A stretch of DNA of 64,000 nucleotides from Sphingobacterium sp. xlx-96 (GCF_011007365.1 NZ_WFKM01000010.1:62001-126000); one strand, 5' to 3'; counted from the stretch's first letter, positions 43,750 through 54,035 are shown. The notes: a model not told the origin generated them from the sequence alone. Numbers and translations: made by a program.

Positions 43750-46700
43750 TTAAAAACCAATATTGACGCTGAGAACAAAGTTAGTTGGTCGAGAAAGCCC
43801 GACAGTTCCATTGTTACTTACCGCATCAGGGTCTATATCCATGCTGTTACGTGTCCACAGAGCCACATTTTCTACCTGTCCAGACACCGTCAAACGTTTC
43901 AAAAAGGTGGATTGTAAAAATGACGGAGGAACCTCCCACCCTAGTTGAATTTCTCGCAGACGAATATTGTCAGCAGACATAATCGTATGACTAGCGTTTT
44001 GAAGTCCAAATGAACGAGTTGCATCATGTTTGGCTATTGCAGGTATATCCGTAAGGTTCTCGTCTCCTGGTTTTCTCCATCGGTCGGCTATCCATATACT
44101 CTTATCAATATCAGGTGTCATACTAGGCGTATATCGTCTCATAATATGACCAAAATTAAACATGAGTCTCGCTCCAACAAATACGCTCTTATACTGCCAA
44201 TTATTGAAAACGCCTCCTGAAATAGGAGCTCTAGTCTTTCCACTGTAAACCAAAGTCATCTCATCAGGTCGTGATACCACAGAACCATCTTCTCTAAAAT
44301 ATTGCGGGTTGCCCAACGTGTCTAAACCTGCCCAATTAAAGCTCCAAAGATTATCCGTGGTATAACCACTCCTAGCTGCTGTCAAATAACTAGGTCTCAA
44401 AGAGAAAGCTTCTTTTGGAACTTCCAATGCCTTATTAACATTGTAAGCTCCATTTATCATGACACGCCACTCAAAATCAATATTTCGGAATAGAGCAGCG
44501 CTAAAACCTATATTAAAACCTTGGTTAGATATTTTACTGTAATTGAGTCTAGATTGCAAACCTGTTGACGGATCAGTTGGGAGAAGTCCTTGAGCCAGAC
44601 CTTCTGTAGTATTATTATAATACCTAACCGAAAGAGTATATCTATTGGCCATAAAACCAAGATCCATAGTCGCTTCTTTATTAATTTTACTAGGCGGCAA
44701 CAACCCTTGTGCATCACCAATAGGTACACTTCCACCTCCACCATTTGTCACCGAATTCGCCCCCAACATTATTCCCATTCCTTGAAATGGATTCAAACTT
44801 TGAAATACCATACCGACTCGAAGCATATTAATCCAAGAGGAGTTAAAATACGACGAACTAGCTATATCATACGATACTCTGCCGTTCCATCCGCTACTGC
44901 CCAATGTATTCCTATTATACTTCAAGCTCATCACGAATTTATTTTCAAACAAGCGCGTATCAATACCTCCCGAAATACTTCTATTCTTTTGCCCACTTTG
45001 TTGTGCAAAATTAAAGCTGCTGATAAAAATCATAGAATTGCCCCAAACAGGTTGTTCAAAACGATTTCCAGACACCTGACTGGCTGAAAGTTTTGGGATA
45101 CCGACCTCATTTGCTGATACCGTAAGCTTCATTTCATCTATAAAAGATAATCGGTCACGGAAGAAATTCTCACGACCTACATGCCATGAAACTCCAGCTA
45201 ATTTGCTGACTGTAGCAGCATATGCAGGCACATAACCATATTTTGGCATGTAACTGGACAGGTATTGTACGTTTAAGTCATACTTTTTCTTGAAACTATA
45301 CAAAAAATTACCATTCAGATTTATATTACGATCATACCGTTCTACATTTATCCCTGGTACAAAAAGCTTATTAAAATCAAGCGTATTAGCATTATAATTT
45401 TTCAAATCAGTCGACTGTGTTGCCAACAAAGGTAAACCAACTCCCAAGGCTCTACTATATCCATATATCGTAGCAAACGGATTATTTTTTGACTCGGCAC
45501 TTCCGATTCCCATATCTAAACTACCCGCAATATCATGGTAATTGTCAAAAGAATGATTGAACTTCAGCCCTGTAGTGATACGGTACTCTAATGCACTTGA
45601 TTGTGTTTTTTTATACAAATCTCCTATCGGCACATAAAACGTCACTTCAGAGCCATCCACGCTAGGCACACCATACTCATTAAACAATTGACGAGCTGTA
45701 CTAGATTGCGCTCCTGTTAATCTTTCATCCACTGATTTAGACTTTGAAAACTTTATTGCAGTTGACCACTTTAACCCCTTCAACACTTGATAATCGGCAT
45801 CGAAATTACCATCAATCCTATTAGCCTTTCGCTCTGTATAACTAGATATCAAGTCTTCATATAGATTTAGTCCGTTATTATAATAGCCAACATTCATCAT
45901 TTGATCATTAAGTTGGGCGTCCCGTTGAAAATAAACATACTCTCCACCATCATCAAACAACAGCTGATAGGGATCTAAATCTGCCGTCTTTAGATCACCT
46001 CTATAATTAGAACTTCTAGAGAGATTAATCAACCAACGAGCGTTAAGTTTACCCTCCAAAACCCGCAAGTTATTACGAATTCCTAACCCAAACTCTTGAT
46101 TATTTGACCCCAAATCTGTAGTCATATTTTTACGATACAATCCATTAACAGAAAACTGATAGGCCGAGCTACCTCCTGATAATTGCAAAGAGTGATTTTG
46201 GTTGAAAATATTTTGTTGCAAAGAACGCAACTGACTTCGATTGGAAATTCTCCCGAGTGAGTCCCATTTTGATTGAAACTCCTCTTGAGATAACTTCTTT
46301 TTACCTAAATCAAATAACAATGACTCGGCCGGACGGAGTGTTCCAGGTTTTTCAGGCATCGTACGTGGATCATATTTCGCAAAACCTCGATCATACACCT
46401 CTTTGTAATAACTTAATATATCAGCACTAGAAGCCAATTGCAATTTCTCTGCACTATTATCGGGAGGTGTAGAAAAATACAAGTTTGATGTGTAATTTAC
46501 CTGAATTTTACCCGATTGTCCCCGTTTGGTAGTGATAAAAACAATACCTCCGGCAGCCTTTGGGCCCCACTTTAGACATTCTTCAGGATCACTTACCACT
46601 TCGACAGATTCCACATTATTCATAGGATAGTCACTCGGAAAATTCTCTTGCGGAAATCCATCAATGACAATCAACATACCAGATGTTGCAGCACCAAAGT

Positions 46701-47712
46701 TACTAGCCCCTTGTAATTCTGGCACCAAGCCACCATCAACAGTCTTTGATGCTCCCTTTGTGGCATTAGACATACTTAGCCAATTCGTACTTTTCTCCCA
46801 ATCTTCATAGGTAGGATAACGACTTAAAAACTCTTGTGCACCGGGGCCATTAATTATACGCTCATACTCTTCACGCAAATTCTTTGCCGTTGAGCCTTCC
46901 CACAAAGGAGATAAATACTCTACTTCCCCCTCCTTAGTAGTAATCGCTGGTTTCAAAGTCAGTCCAGGTACACCTCCCTCTAGCACCTGTCCTAGATTGA
47001 GATGAAATTTATGTTTCAAATCCACCTGAGTTCCCAATTTCTTTTTAAAAAAAATATCAACCTCCTCCAAGCTGGACTGACTAGCGTGCAATATAATCGT
47101 ACCCATATCCGACTTAGCCTTAACTTCTCTTTCCTCAAAACCAATACAGGAAATCAACAAGATACTTCCTTCTTTGAGCTGTCTAAATAAGAAAAGTCCA
47201 CCTTCGCGTGTTACTGTCGAACGCTTTGATCCTTTTAGTTTTATACTGGCTCCCCTAATGGGATGTCCATGACTGTCCGTTATCTTTCCCCGAACATCGA
47301 TAGCCGCGACAGCAATATGCTCCTTATTGAAAATATCCTTCGCAACCGCCTCTACCTTTTCTTTAACAACGACGTTTTTTTCTCCTATCGTATACGATAA
47401 AGAACTGTCCTCGGCAATTTGTGCCATGACTTGATCAATTGGAGTATCCTTAAAATCTACCGTCAGCGTTTGCGAGTTTTTAGCTTTTGACGTTGTAAGC
47501 AATATATCATAACCGGTTTGCTTTCGCAGTTCCCAAAAAAGTTTCTCTAATGTGATATTACTTTTTCTCAGGGTAACTTTTTGCCCAAAGGTACTGGCAC
47601 TCACCTGCATAAGAGCAAGACAAATCAAAATAGCCGTGAGCTTCATAAGCAAAATAAATTTATAAATGTAGCTTGAAGGCGTACAAAAAAATCCAATAAA
47701 TTTTTTATACAT
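43750..47712 (-). CDS. Oversized SusC-type TonB transporter with STN domain (locus B)
   Basis: This 1320-residue protein has a signal segment (about residues 20-43), an STN domain (about 46-115), a carboxypeptidase-regulatory-like domain (about 140-215), a plug and a barrel ending in Phe (LSVNIGF). It exceeds the usual 1000-1120 residues. The plug region carries an insertion of about 80 residues (about 255-335, including GPGAQEFLSRYPTYEDWEK), and its plug motif is diverged (LIVIDGFPQENF, then VVSDPEECLKWGPKAAGGI). The gene is intact. With SusD it forms the uptake pore; with FecR at 47930 it signals. Confidence 0.94.
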   Translation of the reverse strand: MYKKFIGFFCTPSSYIYKFILLMKLTAILICLALMQVSASTFGQKVTLRKSNITLEKLFWELRKQTGYDILLTTSKAKNSQTLTVDFKDTPIDQVMAQIAEDSSLSYTIGEKNVVVKEKVEAVAKDIFNKEHIAVAAIDVRGKITDSHGHPIRGASIKLKGSKRSTVTREGGLFLFRQLKEGSILLISCIGFEEREVKAKSDMGTIILHASQSSLEEVDIFFKKKLGTQVDLKHKFHLNLGQVLEGGVPGLTLKPAITTKEGEVEYLSPLWEGSTAKNLREEYERIINGPGAQEFLSRYPTYEDWEKSTNWLSMSNATKGASKTVDGGLVPELQGASNFGAATSGMLIVIDGFPQENFPSDYPMNNVESVEVVSDPEECLKWGPKAAGGIVFITTKRGQSGKIQVNYTSNLYFSTPPDNSAEKLQLASSADILSYYKEVYDRGFAKYDPRTMPEKPGTLRPAESLLFDLGKKKLSQEEFQSKWDSLGRISNRSQLRSLQQNIFNQNHSLQLSGGSSAYQFSVNGLYRKNMTTDLGSNNQEFGLGIRNNLRVLEGKLNARWLINLSRSSNYRGDLKTADLDPYQLLFDDGGEYVYFQRDAQLNDQMMNVGYYNNGLNLYEDLISSYTERKANRIDGNFDADYQVLKGLKWSTAIKFSKSKSVDERLTGAQSSTARQLFNEYGVPSVDGSEVTFYVPIGDLYKKTQSSALEYRITTGLKFNHSFDNYHDIAGSLDMGIGSAESKNNPFATIYGYSRALGVGLPLLATQSTDLKNYNANTLDFNKLFVPGINVERYDRNINLNGNFLYSFKKKYDLNVQYLSSYMPKYGYVPAYAATVSKLAGVSWHVGRENFFRDRLSFIDEMKLTVSANEVGIPKLSASQVSGNRFEQPVWGNSMIFISSFNFAQQSGQKNRSISGGIDTRLFENKFVMSLKYNRNTLGSSGWNGRVSYDIASSSYFNSSWINMLRVGMVFQSLNPFQGMGIMLGANSVTNGGGGSVPIGDAQGLLPPSKINKEATMDLGFMANRYTLSVRYYNNTTEGLAQGLLPTDPSTGLQSRLNYSKISNQGFNIGFSAALFRNIDFEWRVMINGAYNVNKALEVPKEAFSLRPSYLTAARSGYTTDNLWSFNWAGLDTLGNPQYFREDGSVVSRPDEMTLVYSGKTRAPISGGVFNNWQYKSVFVGARLMFNFGHIMRRYTPSMTPDIDKSIWIADRWRKPGDENLTDIPAIAKHDATRSFGLQNASHTIMSADNIRLREIQLGWEVPPSFLQSTFLKRLTVSGQVENVALWTRNSMDIDPDAVSNNGTVGLSRPTNFVLSVNIGF

Positions 47713-47721
47713 TTGTTATCT

Positions 47722-47840
47722 GGTTTTTAGCGCCACGTACGTTTTAGTCGAACTAGACAAGGCGCTTTATTCAATAATTTTGGTTTATAATCATAAAAAA
47801 TCAGACTTAGAGGGCTTCGATTGGCGTCGAGGCCCTTTTT
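47722..47840 (+). ncRNA. Predicted cis-antisense small RNA over the susC leader (locus B)
   Basis: A plus-strand -7 match TACATTTG at 47708-47715, overlapping the susC start, and the terminator at 47811-47840 delimit a transcript of about 119 nt. It has two hairpins: AGCGCC pairing with GGCGCT (47729-47766, with inner TAGT/ACTA) and the terminator. No TTG lies at the -33 distance, so the promoter is weaker than in locus A. A second -7 match (TAATTTTG, near 47774) could start a shorter RNA. The layout equals that of locus A. Confidence 0.35.
47811..47840 (+). terminator. Plus-strand Rho-independent terminator between FecR and SusC (locus B)
   Basis: AGGGCTTCGA pairs with TCGAGGCCCT around a 6-base loop, followed by a T5 run. 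The one imperfect pair is U-G in plus-strand RNA and C-A in minus-strand RNA, so pairing is favoured on the plus strand, as in locus A. Confidence 0.7.
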
Positions 47841-47929
47841 CATCTTATCCTAATCTTTCTCAAGAGTCGTCTTCTAATAGCTTCATATTTAGGTCATTTA
47901 TTAAGTATATATATAACTAAAGGAATTAT

Positions 47930-49171
47930 CTACTTTCTTGTTTTACTTACAGTAGATTGGACGGTTAGTATCTTATCCTTTAGTTGAAATTTCACTACGC
48001 CAGTACGTTCAAACATGTCCAGTACTTTTGAAATATTTTCAAACTTACTGATAGTCCCAAATAAGGTAATTTGTTTGATTTCCTTATCCTCGTATACCAC
48101 ATCGATATCATACCAACGGCTAATTTCGGTCATAATATCTTCGATTTTTTCATAATTAAACATAAAAACACCATTTTTCCATGCCATGCTATACTCCGCA
48201 TCAACAGCTTCTACTTTCAAAAATGAACCAGAAACTATGGACTGCTCATTAGGATTCAGTATTACTTTGTTAACAACAGTACCAGGATTAGAACCCTCGG
48301 CTACCACTGATACTTGCACAGAGCCCTCAATCAATGTTGTACGTATCTCTCCCGGCTCTGGATAGGCATTAACGTTAAAATGTGTCCCCAATACGGTAAC
48401 CTCCTGACCCGCACTCTCTACCACAAAAGGGACTAACGATTGACTCCCCTTTTCTGACCTAGTTTTAGCAACCTCAAAATAAGCTTCACCAACTAACTGG
48501 ACTTTACGACTTTTGCCATCAAAGCGCGTCGGGTACCTTAAGGTCGAACCGGCATTTAACCACACTTTGGTACCATCGGATAGACTGACTTGATATTGCC
48601 CCCCCTTGGGTGTCGTGAGCACCAGTACTTGACTACTTGCCTGCTTACCAGAAAAAGATTCATCCGCCGTCACAGTACTTCCATCACTATATAAAATCGA
48701 ATCTCCTCCTATCACAATCCCATTCTTTCCCTCTCTTAAATCGATACTTATCCCGTTTGCTAATGTAAGAGTGGCACGGTTACCTCCAGGAGATACGTCT
48801 GTATTCACTAGTCTATCGTCCCACCCCGTTGCTAACTTAGAGTAATAAAAATAGATACTTGTCGTAAATCCAATTACTAAAATTGAAGCCACCGCCAACC
48901 GAAAGGTTCTTCTCCAGCGAAGAATCTTAGTCTCTAGAGGTTCAAGACTATTCACTTTGTCCTTAAACTCTTGCCATCCAGTAATTGAATCAAATATCCC
49001 TCCATATTTCACACGCACATCTGACGCTCTTAATAGTGCATCTTCTTCAGCTTCAATCTCCGCATCAGTCTTCTTAAGATCTAAAGGCTCACCTCCGGCC
49101 ATTGGTTCGTCCAAAAGCTGTTGAATCCATTTATTGTCTCTATTCATTTTATGGGAATGATGCTTGGTCAT
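47930..49171 (-). CDS. FecR-family anti-sigma factor (locus B)
   Basis: This 413-residue protein has a cytoplasmic N-terminal region (about residues 1-88), one membrane helix (about 90-110), a FecR domain with TPKGGQYQVSLSDGTKVWLNAG and KVQLVGEAYFEVAK described by its key residues, and a C-terminal DUF4974 domain (FNYEKIEDIMTEISRWYDIDV). Two starts are possible, ATG at 49171 and ATG at 49147. It lies 81 bases after its sigma gene and some 217 bases before susC, the longest such gap of the three loci. Confidence 0.94.
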   Translation of the reverse strand: MTKHHSHKMNRDNKWIQQLLDEPMAGGEPLDLKKTDAEIEAEEDALLRASDVRVKYGGIFDSITGWQEFKDKVNSLEPLETKILRWRRTFRLAVASILVIGFTTSIYFYYSKLATGWDDRLVNTDVSPGGNRATLTLANGISIDLREGKNGIVIGGDSILYSDGSTVTADESFSGKQASSQVLVLTTPKGGQYQVSLSDGTKVWLNAGSTLRYPTRFDGKSRKVQLVGEAYFEVAKTRSEKGSQSLVPFVVESAGQEVTVLGTHFNVNAYPEPGEIRTTLIEGSVQVSVVAEGSNPGTVVNKVILNPNEQSIVSGSFLKVEAVDAEYSMAWKNGVFMFNYEKIEDIMTEISRWYDIDVVYEDKEIKQITLFGTISKFENISKVLDMFERTGVVKFQLKDKILTVQSTVSKTRK

Positions 49172-49252
49172 GTACTATTAAGTAGCACAAATCAGGAAAT
49201 AGGGTTATCGGTTTATTAAAAAAAAATAAAATAAAAATAAAAACACAGTAAA

Positions 49253-49795
49253 TCAACGCATTAAAAATATAAAAACGAGTATACCTTTAGGCAATTCACT
49301 CCGCAAAGTAGCATATGCTTTTTTAATCTGCGCTTTAACGGTATTGACGGAAATGTTATTTCGCAGCGCTATTTCTAAGTAGGTCAATCCTTCTAGATTG
49401 CTCATCAGAAATATTTTTCGACGTTGTTCTGGAAGTTTCTGAATAGCCGTGTTGAGTGCTTGGTATATCTTTTCTCTCTCGGACTGTTCTTGTTGGCTCT
49501 GCTGCAAATCAAAGCCAATATCAGGCAATGAATCACCGTAATAAAGGACATGTTTTTTTTGACGTTTCGTATAGGTGATACAAATATTACGTATCGATCG
49601 GGCAGCATAAGCTTCAAATGTAGACTGAAGCTGAATAATCATTCTTCTGCTCCAGACATAAACAAAAAATTCCTGCACCAAATCGCGAGCCAGATCTATA
49701 TCCTGCACGTACCGTACGGCGATCATACAAAGCTTTTCATAGTTTTTATGAAAAAGCTCTTCAAAGTTATCAGGTATGAATTTTTCGTCGGTCAC
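49253..49795 (-). CDS. ECF RNA polymerase sigma factor (locus B)
   Basis: This 180-residue sigma-70 family protein has region 2 with DLARDLVQEFFVYVWSRR (about residues 33-50) and region 4 with LTYLEIALRNNISVNTVKAQI (about 140-160). It is expected to switch on locus B when FecR releases it. Unlike the sigma genes of loci A and C no complete TTG-N20-TAnnTTTG promoter was found upstream. Confidence 0.93.
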   Translation of the reverse strand: MTDEKFIPDNFEELFHKNYEKLCMIAVRYVQDIDLARDLVQEFFVYVWSRRMIIQLQSTFEAYAARSIRNICITYTKRQKKHVLYYGDSLPDIGFDLQQSQQEQSEREKIYQALNTAIQKLPEQRRKIFLMSNLEGLTYLEIALRNNISVNTVKAQIKKAYATLRSELPKGILVFIFLMR

Positions 49796-50599
49796 ACGGT
49801 TAGCAATTGATGTACTTTAATCTTTTCGGAGTAAAACTACAAAATATTTATGCTATTTGAATAAGTCTTTACAACAAGCCATTTTTACGCATATTTTAAT
49901 ACATCACCACATCTACTGTACTCGATCCATTTAGGAAATCAGATCCCAAGACCGTGGTTACTGCTCGCTCCTCTATCGCTCATTTTGCTTCATATCATAT
50001 CTCTGGATCGCAGCATTAAAAAATGGCAACGCATATCTATTTTTCATTGGTGTTTAATATTTTTTGCACCTCCATTTCCTTATCCAATCTTGATAATTTT
50101 AAAACTTTTTGTTTTTAGCTCATGCAAGACACCACATAGCGACAACAGGAAATCCAAAAACGATGCCTAAACTTTATAAGGTAATGACGACTATTACAGA
50201 ATCGGGAAACTTGAGGCAAAGACGAAAAAAACACAACTATTGATTAGGGAGGGATAGGTCAGCACGAACAAACCAAAAAACTCGAAAGTAGACAGTTATC
50301 TTATTCCAGGAAGGTAGTGCACTAGCGTACAAACTGTAAGAAAGCTTCGCAGATTTACTCATGACTTTCTCTAGCGATACAACCCTTATTTCAATACCTT
50401 GGAGCTTTTATTCTCCCTGAACTCTTAGATAACATCTTCTGCCTAGTGAAATAATAAGTTCTGGATAAGTTCCTGTCTCAAATGTAGCTCTAACCATCCC
50501 TTCTAGATTCTCATCTCATCAAAGTACAACCAAACTAATAACGGCTGTGTATATTGGGATCAAATGATGGCTGGATATCAACAAGTCTGTTGCTTATTA
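49796..50599. other. Gene-free region between loci B and C
   Basis: This stretch of about 800 bases upstream of the locus B sigma gene has no recognised gene. A plus-strand frame from about 49938 to 50170 encodes a hydrophobic segment (WLLLAPLSLILLHII, FFAPPFPYPILIILKLF) without a start codon; it may be the ruin of a membrane protein or chance. Nothing was seen between 50171 and 50599. Confidence 0.5.
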
Positions 50600-50639
50600 A
50601 AATAATGAATACCCCTAACGTTTTCTGCATTAGGGGTAT
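50600..50639 (-). terminator. Rho-independent terminator of locus C
   Basis: ATACCCCTAA (50609-50618) pairs with TTAGGGGTAT (50630-50639), and on the minus strand a T-rich tail (TTCATTATTTT) follows. It lies 12 bases after the stop codon at 50651. Confidence 0.8.
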
Positions 50640-50650
50640 GGCAACAATAT

Positions 50651-51850
50651 CTATTTAACTCTTGTTTTCAAATTCATATGTTTAAATAATATCCCTGGAA
50701 GAATGGGATCCTCATAAAACTGGCTGGTTGACGAGACCTCGTATGCCGACTTATAATCACCAGCTTTTGCATATGCAGAAGCTAAAAAAGTAATCGCTTC
50801 TTTAGTAGGTGCATATTTAAATGCATTTTTAGCCATAGCAATCAACTCGTCAGATTGCTTCTTGGTGATTTCGTATTTGCTCAAAAAACCGGATGGTAAT
50901 AATGAGTAATACAATTCCCGGTATAAATAAGGAAATTTTTCGCCATAGGTATTAAGAATCTGAACCACATTATCAAACCCTTGACTGTACAGTCCATTAT
51001 TAAGTTGGTATTCAGCATCCAACAGATCCAAATACATTTGTTTATTGGGCAATTCTGAAGCCTTCATCAGTGCAATATGATTGTTATACCTCTCTAAATT
51101 TTTTTGGCTCAATGCAACATTGCCAGTCCGGATTATCATTCTATACATCGAAGTATTATACGTTGCTGAGGTCATATTTTTTTCCATTGCCTCTGGATAC
51201 TTTAATATATAATCAAGCGCTATACCTTTTTTAGGGGTACGCATAAATCCACTTAATATAGATGTTACCTCTTTTTTCTGTATTTCCTCTTCGCTTAAAG
51301 ATTTAAGATACTCTTCCATTATAGGCATCACTTTCTCTGGGGCGGTTTTCCCCAAAAGCCTGGTATATTTCGTAGTTAAAGCATAGCTCCGATCTCCCGC
51401 ATTCCATTGCTTTTCATATTCAGCCAACTCATTAGAAATATTTGATAAAACAGCACGCTCACTGGATTGAATTAAACCTTTAGGGGACATCATGCCTGTT
51501 TCGACACCTAACAAATTGCCGTTACTATCAATCCAAAAATAAGTTGGATAAGCTGAAGGTTTAAACTTTTGGAAAACACCATGTGAAGCTTGCTTCTCTG
51601 CATCCAATTTGAGGCTTATAAAGTTAGGGTTAAAGTAATCGCCTACTTCCTTTAAAGGAAAAACATCAGCTGTCATTTTTTTACAAGGCCCACACCAAGA
51701 TGTATATACATCTACGAAAATATTTTTATTTTCCTTTTTTGCAAGAGTAAGTGCCGTCTCGTAATCCAAATCTTTAAAAGCTATTCCCTGCGCATAGCTT
51801 GAGAGGGTTGTAAAAATCAGGAAGATTATTCCTAAACCACTATTTTTCAT
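50651..51850 (-). CDS. Exported thioredoxin-family protein with helical C-terminal extension (locus C)
   Basis: This 399-residue protein has a signal peptide (about residues 1-20, SSYA-Q), a thioredoxin fold (about 22-140) with CGPC in VYTSWCGPCKKMT and the cis-Pro in SAYPTYFWID, and about 250 residues of TPR-like helices. It is the counterpart of the locus A gene at 25256 in length, layout and position. A periplasmic disulfide-reducing or client-holding role is inferred. It follows the PKD-like gene by 20 bases. Confidence 0.88.
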   Translation of the reverse strand: MKNSGLGIIFLIFTTLSSYAQGIAFKDLDYETALTLAKKENKNIFVDVYTSWCGPCKKMTADVFPLKEVGDYFNPNFISLKLDAEKQASHGVFQKFKPSAYPTYFWIDSNGNLLGVETGMMSPKGLIQSSERAVLSNISNELAEYEKQWNAGDRSYALTTKYTRLLGKTAPEKVMPIMEEYLKSLSEEEIQKKEVTSILSGFMRTPKKGIALDYILKYPEAMEKNMTSATYNTSMYRMIIRTGNVALSQKNLERYNNHIALMKASELPNKQMYLDLLDAEYQLNNGLYSQGFDNVVQILNTYGEKFPYLYRELYYSLLPSGFLSKYEITKKQSDELIAMAKNAFKYAPTKEAITFLASAYAKAGDYKSAYEVSSTSQFYEDPILPGILFKHMNLKTRVK

Positions 51851-51870
51851 TTTTAGAATATATTTATTAT

Positions 51871-53313
51871 TTAAAACTTGTAGCTAAAATCCACTACTTT
51901 ATCACTGAAATTTTCTTTCTTAAACACTTCACTCACAGCCAGCCCTCCGGTCGTAGAAAAATTGTAGAGTGCAAAGCTGCCGGTATTTGCTCCACTATTG
52001 ACGCTAGAATACCCGACTAAAAGTTGCGTACCTTCCATCATCAATTTATCGACACGCTTATCAGAACCTAGAGAAAATAATTCGCCGCCAACTTTTGTTA
52101 AAATGTTATAAGCGTATATCTTACTTTGAACCGAATAAAAGAGATAGTTCGGCAGGCCTGAGCCCGATGTAAATACAGTCGCTTCATTTATCCCAGGGGC
52201 ATTAATTGCATATTTTTCCGTAGCTCTAAAAATCTGGCTTTGAGCGCTTATCAAATAGCGTAATATATACTTCTTTGAATTATCGTCTTCAAATAGTCCA
52301 AAAAAATTACCTGCATTCACATGCCCACCATAAAGCATTTTCAATCCCACATTCGTAGGATCAATAATATTTAATGTTGCTGCATCTTTTAAAAATAAGT
52401 TTAGAGATCCAGAAGTAGTATTATGGCACATAAACCGTTTGTTTTTATTATCATAAAATGCCGCTCTTCCACTCGTATGATAAAAATAATAGGGACTCAA
52501 ATAATAATCACCAATCATATCTGGTTTAAACAGCGTCTCTCCTGAATTGGCAGCTCGGTTATATGCACGTCCATCTATTATTAAATAATCCTGAAGACCC
52601 AGAGTAGACCGCGGTATATATGCCTGCATCGACATCTCTCCGGTGCCTGACCAAGGCACAAGAAAAGACTCTTTTAGGAAGCGAGCCCGCTGCATTGTCA
52701 AGGGATCCAAAACTACGCCGCCTTGCTGATCTTTACAAAGTATTAGTATTTCGGAAGGCATGGATGATTTTCTTGGATAAAATGCGATGTCTATCGGGTT
52801 TTTACCGATCTGTTGTTCATTATTTGCGATTTCGTAAATATCCTCAATAAATTTATTGTTGTTCGTATTATAAAACTGCAAGCTCGCATTTTTATTTTTT
52901 TCAGAGAGTATTAAAAAACCCGGTGTAAAATCGTCTGTAACAACCAATCCAGCTTCTTTCCGAAAAAACACTTTAGTAGCGTTATCTTGAACTTTTAGGA
53001 CTAATGTATATTCGCCCGGAATAAGCGCTATATTAGTGGATAAATTCCTCTCGTATGATATGGTATCGGCAATATAAGTACTTCTAGTAGTGTATACATA
53101 CCATATAAATTTAAGATCGCTTTCCTTCAAAGAAGAAAGTTGCAATTCCGGGTTAATATTCAACCGATCGCCTACACCTATTGTATAGCCGTTCTCCAAC
53201 CCTGTAATTACAACATCTCCTATTTCATAATCTTTCAGGACTGAATTATCTTTAATGCAACCTAGGACGCAAAGGCTAATAAATGCAAAAACTATTATTA
53301 CTATTTTTTTCAT
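51871..53313 (-). CDS. PKD-like family lipoprotein (locus C)
   Basis: From the ATG at 53313 this protein has 480 residues with a lipobox VLGC (Cys near residue 19); an ATG at 53340 overlaps the DUF4843 gene and is less likely. An Ig/PKD-like N-terminal domain (about residues 25-125, ending GEYTLVLKVQDNATKVFF) precedes a beta-rich region. It is paralogous in position and design to 27808. It lies 11 bases after DUF4843. No catalytic motif is visible. Confidence 0.82.
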   Translation of the reverse strand: MKKIVIIVFAFISLCVLGCIKDNSVLKDYEIGDVVITGLENGYTIGVGDRLNINPELQLSSLKESDLKFIWYVYTTRSTYIADTISYERNLSTNIALIPGEYTLVLKVQDNATKVFFRKEAGLVVTDDFTPGFLILSEKNKNASLQFYNTNNNKFIEDIYEIANNEQQIGKNPIDIAFYPRKSSMPSEILILCKDQQGGVVLDPLTMQRARFLKESFLVPWSGTGEMSMQAYIPRSTLGLQDYLIIDGRAYNRAANSGETLFKPDMIGDYYLSPYYFYHTSGRAAFYDNKNKRFMCHNTTSGSLNLFLKDAATLNIIDPTNVGLKMLYGGHVNAGNFFGLFEDDNSKKYILRYLISAQSQIFRATEKYAINAPGINEATVFTSGSGLPNYLFYSVQSKIYAYNILTKVGGELFSLGSDKRVDKLMMEGTQLLVGYSSVNSGANTGSFALYNFSTTGGLAVSEVFKKENFSDKVVDFSYKF

Positions 53314-53324
53314 GGATATTATTT

Positions 53325-54035
53325 TTAAAATGCTGCCCAAGGCATAATACGATTCCCGTTCTCGTCATACTCGATATTATCGATATAATATTGACATACT
53401 ATTCTACCATAACTCATAAAAAGTCCGATTTGATTATTAGCTATATCGGAACGTTTTGGAGGAAAATCAAACTTTTGAATTTGGACACAGCGCTTGTGTT
53501 TTACCAAGGAGTATTCACCATAATAATTCTTCAAAAAAGATTCCCAATATTCGGGTTTTACATATTCATCTGTAAAATAGATTCGTGCAGAAAGTCGGTC
53601 TGAATACCCCAATTTAAAATCAGAGGTCTCCTCGAGTTGGAGATGTACACTTTTATACCCATCTGAAAGACCAGGACCATTCTTGATTAGAACCAGCGGG
53701 ACCTCAGCACTAAATCGCCCTTCCTCAATGGCGTAAAACTCTTTTAGTGGCTCAAAATGCACTCCTTCTACTGCCGTTGATTGACCCTGGTCAACCTTTA
53801 ACCGCAATTGCCCCATTTTATTCAACTTTCTTCCCAGAACATTAACTTTAATCCAAACGGTATCTGTACTGCCGGCAGCTGAGATCAGGGAATGAACCAA
53901 ACTATCCTTGCTTGAATAGGCCGCAAAATATACCCGACTTGCATCGACATAGGTGTCTAGATTTTCATTTTTGCAACTTGTTATCAGCATAAATGCTACA
54001 ATAACAAACATATAATATTTCTTTACCATGATCAT
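53325..54035 (-). CDS. DUF4843 lipoprotein (locus C)
   Basis: This 236-residue lipoprotein (ITSC, Cys near residue 20) shows the DUF4843 landmarks SRVYFAAYSSKDS, KVNVLGRKLNKMGQ, STAVEGVHFEPL and VKPEYWESFLKNYYGEYS. The ATG at 54035 overlaps the stop of susD by 4 bases; an ATG at 54029 is also possible. It corresponds to 29512 in locus A. Its role beyond association with SusC/SusD is not known. Confidence 0.88.
   Translation of the reverse strand: MIMVKKYYMFVIVAFMLITSCKNENLDTYVDASRVYFAAYSSKDSLVHSLISAAGSTDTVWIKVNVLGRKLNKMGQLRLKVDQGQSTAVEGVHFEPLKEFYAIEEGRFSAEVPLVLIKNGPGLSDGYKSVHLQLEETSDFKLGYSDRLSARIYFTDEYVKPEYWESFLKNYYGEYSLVKHKRCVQIQKFDFPPKRSDIANNQIGLFMSYGRIVCQYYIDNIEYDENGNRIMPWAAF

Noticed and set aside
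44590..45087. Plus-strand open frame of 165 codons inside susC of locus B
   Set aside because: It is antisense to a clearly conserved beta-barrel coding sequence and its product resembles no known protein.
49938..50170. Hydrophobic plus-strand frame between loci B and C
   Set aside because: No start codon and no family match; possibly the ruin of a membrane protein, but the evidence is too weak to list it as a pseudogene.
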